The notes: generated by a model not told the origin, from the sequence alone. 64,000 bases of DNA from Alviniconcha marisindica (GCA_018857735.1 JABMCL010001896.1:401001-465000), one strand, 5' to 3'. Shown: positions 12,580 to 23,493, numbered from the stretch's first letter. Translations and numbers: made by a program.

Positions 12580-12905
12580 TTTATCATGAGTCGACTGAGC
12601 ATTTACCGTTCTTGCAACTTTGATTTTAATCAGTTGATTAAAAGTGACATGTTCGTTTTCTTACTTTTTTTCCAGAGGCCGAACCGGAAACAAGTAAGTA
12701 CTTTCGTTGTTGTAACACTAGTGACAGTGTGCAGTCCAGATGGGCTCTCTGTGACTGCGCTGTTGTTTTACTGTCATCGTTAACGTAGTGAACGCTCTGT
12801 GCGCATTATTGCAATTTAAGGAAACTTAACATTGCAATTTAAGGAAACTTAACATTGCAACAACTAACAAAAAAGGATGAAAAGAAAATTTAAAGGATTC
12901 TCTGT
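12580..12905 (+). repeat. Micro-exon cassette A (homologous to 16000-16310)
   Basis: Both flanks of the micro-exon at 12676 match those of the micro-exon at 16108. Upstream: 'agtgacatgttcgttttctt' against 'agcgacatattcattttctt'. Downstream: 'tcgttgttgtaa', 'gtgtgcagtc', 'tcactg/tactgtcatcgtt', 'aacaactaacaaa' and 'aaggattct' occur in the same order. The unit therefore spans about 100 bp upstream to about 210 bp downstream of the exon. Confidence 0.8.
12676..12693 (+). CDS. Micro-exon, 18 nt
   Basis: Flanked by 'cttactttttttccag' and the donor 'gtaagtac'. With the carried-over A it encodes Lys-Ala-Glu-Pro-Glu-Thr and leaves A. Symmetric phase 1. Confidence 0.8.
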
Positions 12906-12937
12906 GGATCATGTGACCCGCATCCCCCTTCCCCGCC

Positions 12938-13180
12938 CTGATATAACCGCACTGGTTGACTGGGCGTAAAATACGTACAAGTTACTTACTTACTCCCCCC
13001 CCCCCCGGCCATTCGGCGGAGTGTGGTACAGTGGACGCAGAAATTAGGTTCCTGCTTTTTGAAAGGATCATCCGAAAAAGCCTGGAGTAGGTCAGAATAT
13101 AGCCTTGGATTTTTTTTTTAAGCTTCCCTGGTTTTTGGTCTCAAAAGCTCTCTCTATGGTTGATTGGGCGTAAAACACCA
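12938..13180 (+). repeat. SINE-like tails with 'ctgggcgtaaaa' motif
   Basis: 'cctgatataaccgcactggttgactgggcgtaaaa' at 12938 and 'ggttgattgggcgtaaaacacca' at 13155 match 23275-23320, and 34278-34320 in reverse. A C-run of 11 lies between. This is a dispersed repeat tail, not a gene. Confidence 0.7.
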
Positions 13181-13244
13181 AGTTAGTTGCTCTAAAACAG
13201 TCCAATTTTTCAAAAATCTGAAAAGGAACGAATCCCAGAGCGCT

Positions 13245-13465
13245 CGTGCAGAATCAACACATAGGGGAGTTAATAAGCGCTCGAAATGCGTAACACAAGT
13301 ACAACAACAAAGCCCTGAGGAAGTACCTCTGGTGGAGTTTATGTACCTTGTCTTTATACACATGCCAGGTGAGAGTTACCGTAGACGACTCAGGTCTTTG
13401 TTGTTGTACTTGTGCTAGGAATTTCGTGCGCTAATTAACTCCCTTGTGTGTTGATTCTTCAATTT
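13245..13465. repeat. Foldback element, about 72-bp arms
   Basis: 'cagaatcaacacata..ggagttaat.agcgc..gaaat' followed by 'cacaagtacaacaacaaag' (13249-13315) is mirrored in reverse at 13390-13462. A loop of about 70 bp lies between. In RNA this would make a stable hairpin. Confidence 0.8.
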
Positions 13466-13619
13466 TTCGTTGCGTTTATTCATAGCTCAGTGGCTTCATC
13501 GCGTCTTTGTTTGAGAACTTTTTGGAACATCACTCATGAAGCTGCTATCAGAAGAAAGAAGACAAACGTACGCAAGGGTATAAAACTGGTTTGCACATTT
13601 GTTCTGCGACCGTGTTACG

Positions 13620-13835
13620 GCATATTTTGTTGCCGGTATCATCTCTAAGTTTAATTGTTTGCTCTGCCGACTGCCGACAAGATGTGCCTTGAACGTCGGC
13701 ATATATTGTCGCCGGCGGTAATACTGATGTGCCGGCAACAATATGTGCTGCGAATGTCAACATATATATTGTCGTCGATGAAATATATGCCCAGCGACAA
13801 AATATGCCGCAACAGACCACCTTTTCCATTCTCAC
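13620..13835. repeat. Imperfect inverted/tandem repeats ('gccggcaacaatatg')
   Basis: Several degenerate copies of 'catatattgtcgccggc', in both orientations, fill this stretch. No coding role is visible. Confidence 0.5.
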
Positions 13836-13924
13836 TAATAGATTAGTAATACCAAAGTCCTCAATCCGTCATGAGGTACCACTCGGATGTTCTGGCATTT
13901 AATTCAGCAACCACCATCTTAAAT

Positions 13925-14895
13925 GGGTCATTCTCCTAAAAACTGGAACAAAGAGGGTGCCGCTTTCCCATTGAAATAAAAATTAAACAAAAACATGAAA
14001 CTTTTTTTTACCGCTATATTTCTGATGTAATGTGTTTGGAGAAATAAGGGAAATGCCACAATGGGATAATGCATCATTATTTCTTGTGCTGTGAGCCTTT
14101 TTATGTAAAAATCGCGACATTTTCATGGCCGCCATTTGTGACATGGCTTAGGGAAGGTTAGCTGATCGCAGATATTTCCTTGGAATCGTTCATGATTGAA
14201 TAAAAACAGGTTTCATGAAAAAGAAGGAGGCTAGTTCTTACATACAAATGGTATTTATTGTGTGTTGCTTGCAACAATATGCGCTGCGAAACAGCTCCAA
14301 ACAAAGGAAAGATAATCAGTGCCTCGCACGTTACCGATGGTGTCTTCTGAGTGTGTATCACGATATTGTGACTTGTTCACAACAGAAACTAAAGAACTTT
14401 CTTTTTTCATCAGCTTGGTAGATAACCACATTTCACCTTATTTTTAATGCTTGTTTGATGACATTAGAATAGCTACGAAATAAATTACAGTCATTTCTTC
14501 AGGGGTGGTTGACGTGGTGTCTTACAATGGTGTAATGTGCGAGCACACAAAAGAATGATTTCTGCTTGTACCATTGACTTTCGACCTACCCTAACGTACC
14601 AGTCCACATGAGCTGGCTTGCGGCAGCAACGTTTGTCCTCTTTTTGCGCTGTGTGTGGTGTATTATTTTACTACAGGGAAAGCACTGTGGTGTCGTCAAG
14701 GGTGAGGGATGTAACGCTCGTGACACATATTTGTTCCCACTCGGCTGAGTGTTTGCATGCTACCTTTTGTAACCAAACTTGGCATTGTGGTGCACCACCA
14801 TCAGCTGGAATGTCATGCGAAAAAAATGGATTCTATCTTCAAGGTCAAGGTCACGTGTGGGCTTATATAATCAAAATATGACGGTTTCTGCTATA
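13925..14895. repeat. Dispersed repeat, copy 2 (about 1 kb)
   Basis: Second copy of the element at 30-1035, in the same orientation, with many substitutions and small indels. Confidence 0.75.
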
Positions 14896-15560
14896 TCTTT
14901 TATTAGTTCTAAACCAGTGAGTCTTTTGCAACCAACCTCAATTTGAGTGTAGATCATCATAAGAAAAGAAGTGTCCAGTGAAAATGTTGGATTGCTGTGC
15001 TCAAGGTCAATGTCACAGCCAAGGTTAAAAGTTTCAGTTAATGTTAGTTTGGATGATATGTTATGCATCGCTAAATAATTTTTAACGAAACCCAATATGG
15101 TGAGACATCATTATAAGCCAGAGTGTCATAAGCGAAAATGATTATGGGTTTCTATCTTCAAGGTCAAGGTCACATTAACTGAATTTCGGTTCATACAATG
15201 AAATATAACTATTTCTATTGTATGTTCTGAACTGCTGATTTTTTTTGGGGACCAACTTTGTTTGACAGTGCATGTTCATAAGCTGGAGTGTCTTGTGAAA
15301 AGGTTGCTTTGCTGTATTCAAGGTCACGGTCACAGTGATGGTTCTAAACTTCAGTGAATGTTTGCCCGAACAATATCTCCAATCGGTTAAACTTAGTATG
15401 GTGATGCATCATCATCAGCCAGAGTAACATTTAGAAATATGATTTTGCTATGTTCAAGGTCAAAGCCACAATCGTTTCTACTAGATCTTCAGAAATATTG
15501 AAACTTTTGCAATCCAAATTAGTTTGATGGTACATCATCACAAGACAGGATAAGACACCG
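14895..15560. repeat. Degenerate tandem repeat, about 150 bp, with AGGTCA motifs
   Basis: The phrase 'tatggtgatgcatcatcatcagccagagtgtca' and its variants, followed about 40 bp on by 'caaggtcaaggtca', recurs near 14840, 15000, 15160, 15315 and 15453. It continues from the preceding dispersed element. No gene is seen up to 15900. Confidence 0.7.
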
Positions 15561-15953
15561 TGAAAAGATTTCTTGCTTTTACACGTGGCGTGAGACAGAA
15601 AATATGGCTTGGGTGACTGTAGACTAGGTTGCTGCCACTCTTGGCTATCCCGATATCTAAAGCAGTGGTCAATACCGGTTCCAATCAAGAAAACGTGGAA
15701 AGAACATTGCTTTTGTAATGAATATACTTGTTTATTAAGTTTTGTTTTGTTTTGGTCAATGGTTTAAGTGTGTGATTCTTATATCCTTTCGTACTTGTGA
15801 TGATGTCTACATAACATGTGAGACAGATTACTAATTAAGTGCGATTGGTTATTAACTTTAGTAAGCAAGAAACAAATATCCCTCTGACATGTATATTTAT
15901 ATATAAGGTTCAGACCAAATTAGTGCAGTGCATACCCCTCCTCCAGATTTCTT

Positions 15954-15979
15954 GGGGGGGGGGGGGGGGGGGGGGGGGG
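15954..15979. repeat. Poly-G run
   Basis: About 26 consecutive G. Confidence 0.9.
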
Positions 15980-15999
15980 ACAAACAAAAAATTGTTATG

Positions 16000-16310
16000 A
16001 GTCAGCCGAACATCTGCCTTTCCTTGTAACATTGATTTGACGAATAAGACAGTTTTCCAGTTTATGAAAAGCGACATATTCATTTTCTTTCTTTTTTCTT
16101 TCTCCAGCAACTGAGCTATCGAGTAAGTATTTTTCGTTGTTGTAAAAGTGTGCAGTCGAAATAGAGGTCATTCTATGATTGTGTTGTAATTTCACTGTGT
16201 CATCGTTCACGAACACTGTGTAAATTAATGCTACCTACAAGCAAAAATAACGTAACAACTAACAAAGAAGAACGAAAAAAATAAAAATAAAATTGAAGGA
16301 TTCTGGTGGG
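16000..16310 (+). repeat. Micro-exon cassette B (homologous to 12580-12905)
   Basis: Paralogous to cassette A over both flanking intron segments; the exon inside has diverged in length and sequence (15 against 18 nt). Confidence 0.8.
16108..16122 (+). CDS. Micro-exon, 15 nt
   Basis: Flanked by 'ttcttttttctttctccag' and the donor 'gtaagtat'. With the carried-over A it encodes Thr-Thr-Glu-Leu-Ser and leaves A. Symmetric phase 1. Confidence 0.8.
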
Positions 16311-16366
16311 TCGTGTAGAGAAAATTTGTGTGTGTTTTTGGAGTTGGGGAGGGGAACTGGGGAGGA

Positions 16367-16437
16367 GGGCAGAAGTTGGGTAGCCAGGGAAGGTAGAATG
16401 GGGTATTCTACCTTCCCTGGCTACCCAACTTCTGCCC
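16367..16437. repeat. Perfect 33-bp hairpin with 5-nt loop
   Basis: Positions 16367-16399 are exactly reverse-complementary to 16405-16437, with loop 'ggggt'. Two outer arms (16313-16350 and 16839-16876) are also inverted copies of each other. The hairpin ends at the left border of the duplicated segment that starts about 16438. Confidence 0.95.
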
Positions 16438-16832
16438 CCCGTATTTGTAATTGACAGTGTACTAGTTGTGAGATGCAGATATTTTTTTCTTTTTTCTTTT
16501 TTTCTTTTTCTTTTTCCAGCCGAATCTGGATTAAATATCCTTTGTTGTAGATAATAATAGCGGTCATTTCTATAGCGCCGTATCTCACCGACAGGGGTAA
16601 GCACACTGTGCTTTATAAGATCAAGAATAATGTATACATTAAAACCAGATACACAGTGCATACATGTGGGCTGTCACAAGCTAAAACTACCAAAAGACAT
16701 TCACCAATAAAGTGCAAACACCACCTACCCACCCCCTCCCGAAAGTACAACTATATATAGTAAAAACAAACAAAAGAAATCCACACACAAAATCTGTATT
16801 TAGGGTAGTGTACTTCGTTCACTCCACACACG
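16438..16832 (+). repeat. Duplicated micro-exon-like segment, copy 1
   Basis: Near-identical to 17574-17968 (offset 1136). It contains a long T/C tract, an acceptor 'ctttttccag' (ends 16519) and then 'ccgaatctg', followed by 'gattaaatatcc' where a donor should be. By comparison with sister exons ending in 'gtaagtatcctttg', this is a 9-nt symmetric micro-exon whose donor is destroyed. Reading through in phase meets TAA after eleven further codons. Confidence 0.7.
16520..16528 (+). pseudogene. Micro-exon remnant with broken donor (copy 1)
   Basis: The acceptor is good. With a preceding A the nine bases would encode Thr-Glu-Ser and leave G (phase 1). The next bases are GA, not GT, so normal U2-type removal is not expected. 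A usable 'gtaagc' lies at about 16597, but the frame is already closed before it. Confidence 0.45.
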
Positions 16833-17419
16833 CACCACCAACTTCAAAAACACACACAAATTTTCTCTACAATTTTTCGTTGCGTTAGATGTGGCTAACG
16901 CAGGTCCCCGTCGGTGTGGGCTCGAGGAATAAAATTGGTTACCCTGCTTGACTAGACCATGAATATGTAATCACTGTTTCAGTGTGTGTGTGTGTGGTTT
17001 GTGTATATATGTGTGTGTTCTTTTACTTTCACGTGTATTCAGTTGAGATAGCTGACCTTGATTCTGATTTGACAGCTTTTTCTTAAACGAGGTCCGGTGA
17101 ACTTTGACCGACTATAACCTTGCTTGGGTTCTGCCTATTCATAGCATTTTTGATGAACCTGACCTTGTTTCCAGATAATTGTGTCAGAAACATTCTTGTC
17201 GAATGTAGTTTAAATTTTGTGTGGTGGTTACATATGTCTCACTGTATGGAATATTATTATGTTGCTTTTGTTGTTGTTTCTTCTGTTGTGATTGCCACAA
17301 GGGAGCGGCAATTTGCCATTTTCGTGTTGTTCAAAGATAGAGATGTTTGGATTTCATCTTGGATTATCTGAAGTTGTTGTGTGTTGTTGTTGTTGTTTTT
17401 GTTGTTTTGTTTTTTGGGT

Positions 17420-17528
<109 letters not shown>

Positions 17529-17573
17529 ACATTTTTGGTTGAATTCTTACCAATTTTTATTTTTATTTTTTTA

Positions 17574-17968
17574 CCCGTATTTGTAATTGACAGTGTACTA
17601 GTTGTGAGATGCAGATATTTTTTTCTTTTTTCTTTTTTTCTTTTTCTTTTTCCAGCCGAATCTGGATTAAATATCCTTTGTTGTAGATAATAATAGCGGT
17701 CATTCTATAGCGCCGTATCTCACCGACAGGGGTAAGCACACTGTGCTTTATAAGATCAAGAATAATGTATACATTAAAACCAGATACACAGTGCATACAT
17801 GTGGGCTGTCACAAGCTAAAACTACCAAAAGACATTCACCAATAAAGTGCAAACACCACCTACCCACCCCCTCCCGAAAGTACAACTATATATAGTAAAA
17901 ACAAACAAAAGAAATCCACACACAAAATCTGTATTTAGGGTAGTGTACTTCGTTCACTCCACACACGC
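17574..17968 (+). repeat. Duplicated micro-exon-like segment, copy 2
   Basis: Near-identical to 16438-16832, including the acceptor (ends 17655), the nine-base remnant at 17656-17664 and the same donor loss. It continues to about 18130 with sequence shared with 18540-18690. Confidence 0.85.
17656..17664 (+). pseudogene. Micro-exon remnant with broken donor (copy 2)
   Basis: Same sequence and same defect as 16520-16528, so the donor was lost before the duplication. Confidence 0.45.
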
Positions 17969-18129
17969 ACCAGCATGAATGCACATTACAGTCCCACACA
18001 ATCACATCGACTATCCTGCCTAGGTAAAGAGGTGTTTTCAGAGAAGCTTTGAAGAACTGAACGGAGAAATTGTTCCTTTCTCATTTCTGCCTTTCCGGTC
18101 CATTGAGCTTCCTTTTTTCAAATCTCTCT

Positions 18130-18700
18130 CAACCTTTTTTACATTTATTTTTTTTTTTTTTTTGTAAAATTTCATAAAAAAATAAAAAAATTTTTTTTTC
18201 TTCTTTTTCAGGGACTGGTTGGGGTAATTCCCTTTTTTGTAGATAAAATAGCGGTCATTTCTATAGGCCGTTTTTCTTACCACCCTTTTTAAGATCAAGA
18301 ATAATGTATACATTAAAACCAGATAAAACAGTCATACATGTGGGCTGTCACAAGCTAAAACTACCAAAAGACATTCACCAATAAAGTGCAAACTCCACCT
18401 TCCCACCCACCCCCTCCCGAAATTTCAACTATACATAGTAGTTATATGTAGACAAATATACAAAGATAAAAATAAAATAAAAATCTGTATTTACGGCAAT
18501 GTACTTCGTTCACTCCACACACGCACCAGCATTAGTGCACATCACAGTCCCACACAATCGCATCGACTATCCTGCCTAGGTAAAGAGGTGTTTTCAGAGA
18601 AGCTCCGAAGAACTGAACGGAGAAATATGTTCCTTTCTCATTTCTGCCTTTCCGGTCCATTGAGCTTCCTTTTTTCAAATCGTCTCTCAACCTATATTCT
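18130..18700 (+). repeat. Third, diverged copy of the cassette
   Basis: Shares 'tagcggtcatttctata', 'aagatcaagaataatgtata' and the 'tcccacacaatcgcatcgac' block with the two copies before it. Homopolymers and small losses around 18140-18300 look like noisy sequence. Confidence 0.7.
18212..18223 (+). CDS. Micro-exon, 12 nt (tentative)
   Basis: Flanked by 'ttttcttctttttcag' and the donor-like 'gtaattcc'. It would encode (with the previous base) an Arg or Gly codon, then Thr-Gly-Trp, leaving G. Symmetric phase 1. The donor is weaker than the others, and the local sequence looks noisy. Confidence 0.45.
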
Positions 18701-18780
18701 TACACTGATGTTTTTTTAATTTAAATTTTGTATTGACATAAGCAAATAAAAATAACTTCTTTTTTCTTGCTTTTTTTCAG

Positions 18781-18792
18781 AGGGACCAAGTG
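18781..18792 (+). CDS. Micro-exon, 12 nt
   Basis: Flanked by 'cttgctttttttcag' and the donor 'gtgagtatt'. Encodes a split codon ending AG, then Gly-Pro-Ser, leaving G. Symmetric phase 1. The downstream intron 'ctttgttgtagataacaatagcggtcatttctata' matches that after 16520 and 17656, so it belongs to the same cassette family with an intact donor. Confidence 0.7.
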
Positions 18793-18931
18793 GTGAGTAT
18801 TCTTTGTTGTAGATAACAATAGCGGTCATTTCTATAGTGCCGTATCTTACCAACGAGTGGTATAGATGGCCGCCGTGGACCTGACCGGTTACAATAACTG
18901 TCTGACCCTTTTCCGTGAACTGATTTTATAT

Positions 18932-18936
<5 letters not shown>

Positions 18937-19007
<71 letters not shown>
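18937..19007. repeat. (CA)n microsatellite
   Basis: About 35 CA units. From 19060 to 20390 no gene is supported; 19060-19320 looks like a dispersed repeat. Confidence 0.97.
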
Positions 19008-19010
<3 letters not shown>

Positions 19011-20395
19011 GGGGTAAGGGAGGGTAAATAGGGGAGGCAGGTAAGAAGATGGAATTTTAAATCATTTGCGGTATTTGTAGAGGTGAGTCTTTAACGCAGT
19101 TTTGAAGGCGTGAGAGGATTGAATGTGGCAGAAGGGAGCAAATTCCATTGGTTTGGAGCACAGTAGGAGAAATGGCATTGGCCAAAGGTTTTTGTTCTGA
19201 CATAGTGGATATGAAATATCCGTGTGTCTGCAGAATAAAACCAAATCCAAATGTACGTCCTCTGTGCTTGCGTCGTTGGTTCGATGTTAGTGAAGGTCCA
19301 TATGTATAGACAACAAATGGCCTCCTTGGTCGTCTTTTTTTCTTCTTTATTTCTTTTCTTTTTGTTGTTGTTTGTGTATGTGTGTGTTTCCCCTTAAATG
19401 GTGACGGTATTTGAAAGAAAAGAAAAAAAATCAAAAATAAAATTTAAAAAATCGGCAAATCTGGCCGGCCTAAACGTTTAAAGTTATAGACTAATTTTTG
19501 TGCGTTTAAGCAGCCTAAACGCCGTATAAAAAGAAAAGAAAAAAAGACCCCCCAAAAAGACGGGTCTCATGCTGCCAGTAACGAGAGAGGCCACACTTTT
19601 CTAATTATGCTATTGAGGAAAAAAATAATACTTGTACGGACCGGCGCCATCCCAAGTACAATTTTTTTTAAATGCACATTATTCAAGGAAATCAGATTCA
19701 TGCATCAAAAGACATCACATTCAACACAGACAAAGAGATTGGCCAATGTGTATGAAAAGCAAATAGCCCCCTTTATCACTGTATCTGAAACCTTTTTGAA
19801 ATTGTGCTCTTTTTCTACGTTTAAGCAGTCACAAGAGGCTACTACAGAGGAGAAAACACACACTTGAACGAACCTATGCCATTCCACTTACCTTTGAAGA
19901 CTACAAATCAAATTATTCAAGGAAATTGGGTTCATGCATCAAGATACATCACAATCAACACTTATGGCAAAGAGGAGACAGGAAATTCTCAGATGGGAAG
20001 GGGTCATTGGGTCACCGACGTTTGCTACAATCGAAGTGAACTTAGACTCTTTGAAACTGACAAGTTTGTTTTTGTGCGGTTTCCAGTTTTCGACGTCGTT
20101 TGCATTGCATTGTTGTAGAACAGGGGACTTTCCAGATCTAAAAATAGTAGCAAAATGAAGAGCAATTTTGAGCTTTTTAACGACTCGTGCATGTGGAAGT
20201 AGAGCTGGACTTGCATTCTGTTTGGCAAATCGGGATTCGGGGCTCTTCATACGTATTGGCCCTGGTGTCTGCTTCTTCATTGTCCCTCTTTAAAGAGATA
20301 CGCTGCGGCGAAAATGGTCAGCTCGTTTAACACATAGCCCATTACAAAGCAAAGAACGCACGCACACGCGCATACACACGCATCCCTATTTAACG

Positions 20396-20640
20396 GTTTG
20401 GCCTAGCGGTAAGGCATTAGGCTGGTAAGCAGAGGAACCTCGATTTGAATCCACTTCGGCTCTCTTTTCTCTTCAAAAGTTGTGGTCTGTGGACACTGTC
20501 ATGTGACTTTCTCCCTCAAAATTATGAAACAATAAAATGGCTCTCATCGTGCCCACCTTAATGCAGAAAGTCATTTTTGCGGTGACAGTATATAAGCGAT
20601 ACGTATATAATCTCCCTCTCCCCCCACCTCCATACCCCCT
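20396..20640 (+). mobile_element. tRNA-derived SINE
   Basis: Box A-like 'tggcctagcggtaaggc' and a decayed box B 'gatttgaatcc'. The body 'aagttgtggtctgtggacac' matches the SINE at 62645-62960. No intact tRNA fold. Confidence 0.75.
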
Positions 20641-21054
20641 TCCTCCCTTCACCCCCCTAATAAGCCTTACGGTTTCTGTGGACGTTAAACACCATGTTCA
20701 CTTACCTGACAGTGACGGAAAGTGGATCCTAGCCTTAATTCATGACATTTGTTCAGTTCTGTTCTAACCCCGTTTTTGCACAGCTCGCATAGCAGGATTT
20801 TTGTACCATGGCTGCCTTTGTCTTTGAGGTTTCTCCTCATGATTTGCACAAAGAATTCAAAATCACCAGACGTTTTGAAGTCCAGGGCTGCGGCAGCAGC
20901 GAGTTCTTCAAGAGAACGGAACTCTTTCCAACTTTTTAGGCCTGTTAGTGACACCCATCGCAGTTTCTTGCTTTACCCAGTGTGCGAGTCACAAAACGCT
21001 TGTCAGCCATTTTGGGTCAATGCTCATTCCGACTTTTTAGTCTTTTTTGTGTTT

Positions 21055-21250
21055 GTGTGTGTGTGTGTGTGTGCGAGAGGGGAGAGAGATTGGGGGGGGG
21101 GGGGGGGCAATAAAGGGGGTGTTTGTTTTTGGGGTGGTGTGTGTTTTGTGTGTGTGGTGTGTGTGTGTGTGGTGGTGTGTGTGTGTGTGTGTATGTGTGT
21201 GTGTGTGTGTGTTGTGTGGTGTGTGTGGGGTGTGTGTGTGTGTTGGTTTT
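21055..21250. repeat. GT-rich microsatellite with G runs
   Basis: Interrupted (GT)n with a G-run of 16 at about 21092. The Val/Cys-rich frames here are repeats, not genes. Confidence 0.9.
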
Positions 21251-21467
21251 TTGTTTGTGTTTATAGATTTTTTGATTTTTTTTAAAGATCATTGTTTTCC
21301 ATAGCTCCTTCACCAACCCCAACACTTCACCGTTATTTAAACAGCCCCCCACCCCCGAATCAATCGATGAATATTAGTCAGTCACCAGAGTGTTTGCTGT
21401 TTTTGTGGGGTGAGTACCTCAGTTGATGAAAAATAACATGTTTGCTCTTGATTCTTGTTTGTTGCAG

Positions 21468-21491
21468 ATAATGAGAAATCACAGTCGCTTG
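21468..21491 (+). CDS. Micro-exon, 24 nt
   Basis: Acceptor 'cttgtttgttgcag' ends at 21467. The donor taken is 'gtacgg' at 21492, giving 24 nt: split codon, Asn-Glu-Lys-Ser-Gln-Ser-Leu, leaving G. Symmetric phase 1. The donor is non-ideal. A second possibility ten bases on ('gtattt') would be out of phase, but it aligns with the 'gtattnttcgttgta' found after sister exons. Confidence 0.55.
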
Positions 21492-21659
21492 GTACGGTTG
21501 GGTATTTATTCTTCGTTGTAGAATAATTGTCTTGTACGGTAAGATAAGATATTACTTCACTGTCCTGTGAAGGGACATTAATTTTAATCAATCCACATGT
21601 AGTTCTTTTGATGGTTGCCTTGTCGTTTTGCTGCACCATTGTTCATGAACGTTTCATGC

Positions 21660-22120
21660 ACGATAATAATATTAATAATAATAGTAGTAGTATCAATAAT
21701 AGTAATAATAATAATAGTGGCCACTTCTATAGCGCGGTATCTCATCGACATTGGGCTTTACAAGATCAAGAAAAATGTATACATAAAATATCATCAGTAC
21801 TGAAACACAATATTGTATTCGTGGTACACCATACACATGTACGCATTCCCCCCCCCCCTCCCCCCCCCCCCCCCCCCCTCCCCCCCCCCCCCCAACACAC
21901 AGGCGTACAGAGGAAAGGGGCGGGAATGGGGGGGGGGGGGGATGAGTAGAATTTGAAAGCACTTGTGATATTGCTTGTTGAGGGATTTTTTAATGCTGCG
22001 GTTTGGAAGGCATATGGGGGGGGGGGGACTGAAGGGATGTCAGAAAGGAGAAAATTCCATTGCTCTGTAATAAAATAACTTTGTAACAACAGGGTCTAAT
22101 TCTGATGCTTGCGCAGTTGT
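21660..22120. repeat. AAT-rich and C-rich repeat, SINE/LINE-like tail
   Basis: (AAT/AGT)n, then 'ctatagcgcggtatctcatcgac' and 'ctttacaagatcaagaa', shared with 16560-16625. C-runs lie at 21849-21893 and G-runs at 21930 and 22016. Confidence 0.7.
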
Positions 22121-22444
22121 GCAAACTCCAGGGGTGCATGTGTGAACGCCGAAACCCAGACTATGCCAGGAGAAATCTGTTGGGAATAAAATACAAATAG
22201 CACAAGGGAGAGAAGACTATGGCTTGTGTTGTTGCCCAACAGCGTTCTTTTCCTCCCCCCCCCCCCCCCCCTTCTTAATATTTTTTATGTTCTATTCTCT
22301 TTTTGTTTTTCCTTTCCGTTTTTCTTTTATTTATTTATTTCTTGGTTGGCATGGGTCCTGTCAATTCTCCCTTTCATATTTTCGCTGGAAAATCTTCAGG
22401 CACATGTCTTACATCCAACATGCACCCAGGACACACACAGACAC

Positions 22445-22473
22445 ACACACACACCACCACCACCACCACCACC

Positions 22474-22506
<33 letters not shown>

Positions 22507-22540
22507 TCATCATCATCATCATCATCATCATCATCACCAT
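22445..22540. repeat. (CAC)n/(CAT)n trinucleotide array
   Basis: A pure CAC run is followed by CAT. It is intronic by position, about 70 bp before the micro-exon at 22610. Confidence 0.97.
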
Positions 22541-22609
22541 CGGAGAAAAGTCCTTTTAATGTTGAAGCTTTGACTTTTCTTTCTTTCATGTTTTTGTTCC
22601 TTATTTCAG

Positions 22610-22633
22610 CCACGTCCGCAGAACCAGCGAGCA
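22610..22633 (+). CDS. Micro-exon, 24 nt
   Basis: Flanked by 'ttttgttccttatttcag' and the donor 'gtaagtatcc'. Split codon, then Thr-Ser-Ala-Glu-Pro-Ala-Ser, leaving A. Symmetric phase 1. The downstream intron 'cctttgctgtaaaa' resembles that of the other cassettes. Confidence 0.8.
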
Positions 22634-23271
22634 GTAAGTATCCTTTGCTGTAAAAATGTCTGTTCCAAATGTCGTTCTTTCTGTGACTGTTTTGTCGTTA
22701 AGTCGTGTTAGCTTCCAAAGACACTTCTTGCCTTTAGGTGTAACAACCGACAAAAAACTCTTTTTTTTTAATTTAAAAAAAAGAGGTAAAAAAAGAAAAG
22801 AAAGAAAACTACAGTAATGAACTAATACCAGGTACTTGAAATTGTAAGCTTTCAATAGCGACCCAAAACTGCTAACGGAAGATGAAGCTGTAGTAATGCT
22901 GACATTGGTGATAAATGGATTGAGCAGTCTACCTCTTAAAAATTACTGTCCTAATAAAAGCGATAATAAAAATTATCTACAACAAATTAATTAACCCGAC
23001 TGGCTTACTCCGTTGTCCACTATCACTCTGTTTTACTCTCATCATGACCCTAACCTCTCCAACGATCCTACGCACCAGAAGCATCCCTGCCAGGACTGAG
23101 CTGACATAGGGGTGGGCCTAGTGTAGCTCACCGGATAACGTCACTAAATTTGAGATCGTTTTTAGTTATGTTTGTGTTTTCACCTTTTAAGCATGGTTTT
23201 AAAACTGTATATAGACCCATTTTAAGACACACACATTATTAAAAATTAAAATATACAATATGAGATGTTTA

Positions 23272-23325
23272 TCGCCCTGATATAACCGCACCGGTTGACT
23301 GGGCGTAAAACACCAACTTACTTAC
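23272..23325 (+). repeat. SINE-like tail
   Basis: 'cctgatataaccgcaccggttgactgggcgtaaaacacc' followed by 'cttacttac'; same family as 12938 and 34278. Confidence 0.75.
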
Positions 23326-23351
23326 TTGCCCTTCGTTCCCCCCCACCTCAT

Positions 23352-23463
23352 GTTGATAATGGCGAGAACATTGCTTGATAATGGCGAGAACATTGCTTGA
23401 TAATGGCGAGAACATTGCTTGATAATGGCGAGAACATTGCTTGATAATGGCGAGAACATTGCA
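23352..23463. repeat. 22-bp minisatellite, 5 copies
   Basis: Unit 'tgataatggcgagaacattg' plus 'ct', essentially identical copies, ending 30 bp before the 9-nt micro-exon. It is short and homogeneous, so probably recent. Confidence 0.95.
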
Positions 23464-23493
23464 GCTTGTTAAACAAATCTTAAATGTTTCCAG

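Noticed and set aside
16530..16545. 'atatccttt' after the broken micro-exon looks like a U12-type AT-AC donor
   Set aside because: The same letters occur inside normal 'gtaagtatcctttg' donors of sister exons, and the acceptors are U2-type with long pyrimidine tracts; coincidence is more likely.
22374..22613. Acidic Asp/Met/Val ORF on the minus strand
   Set aside because: It is the CAC/CAT array read in reverse.
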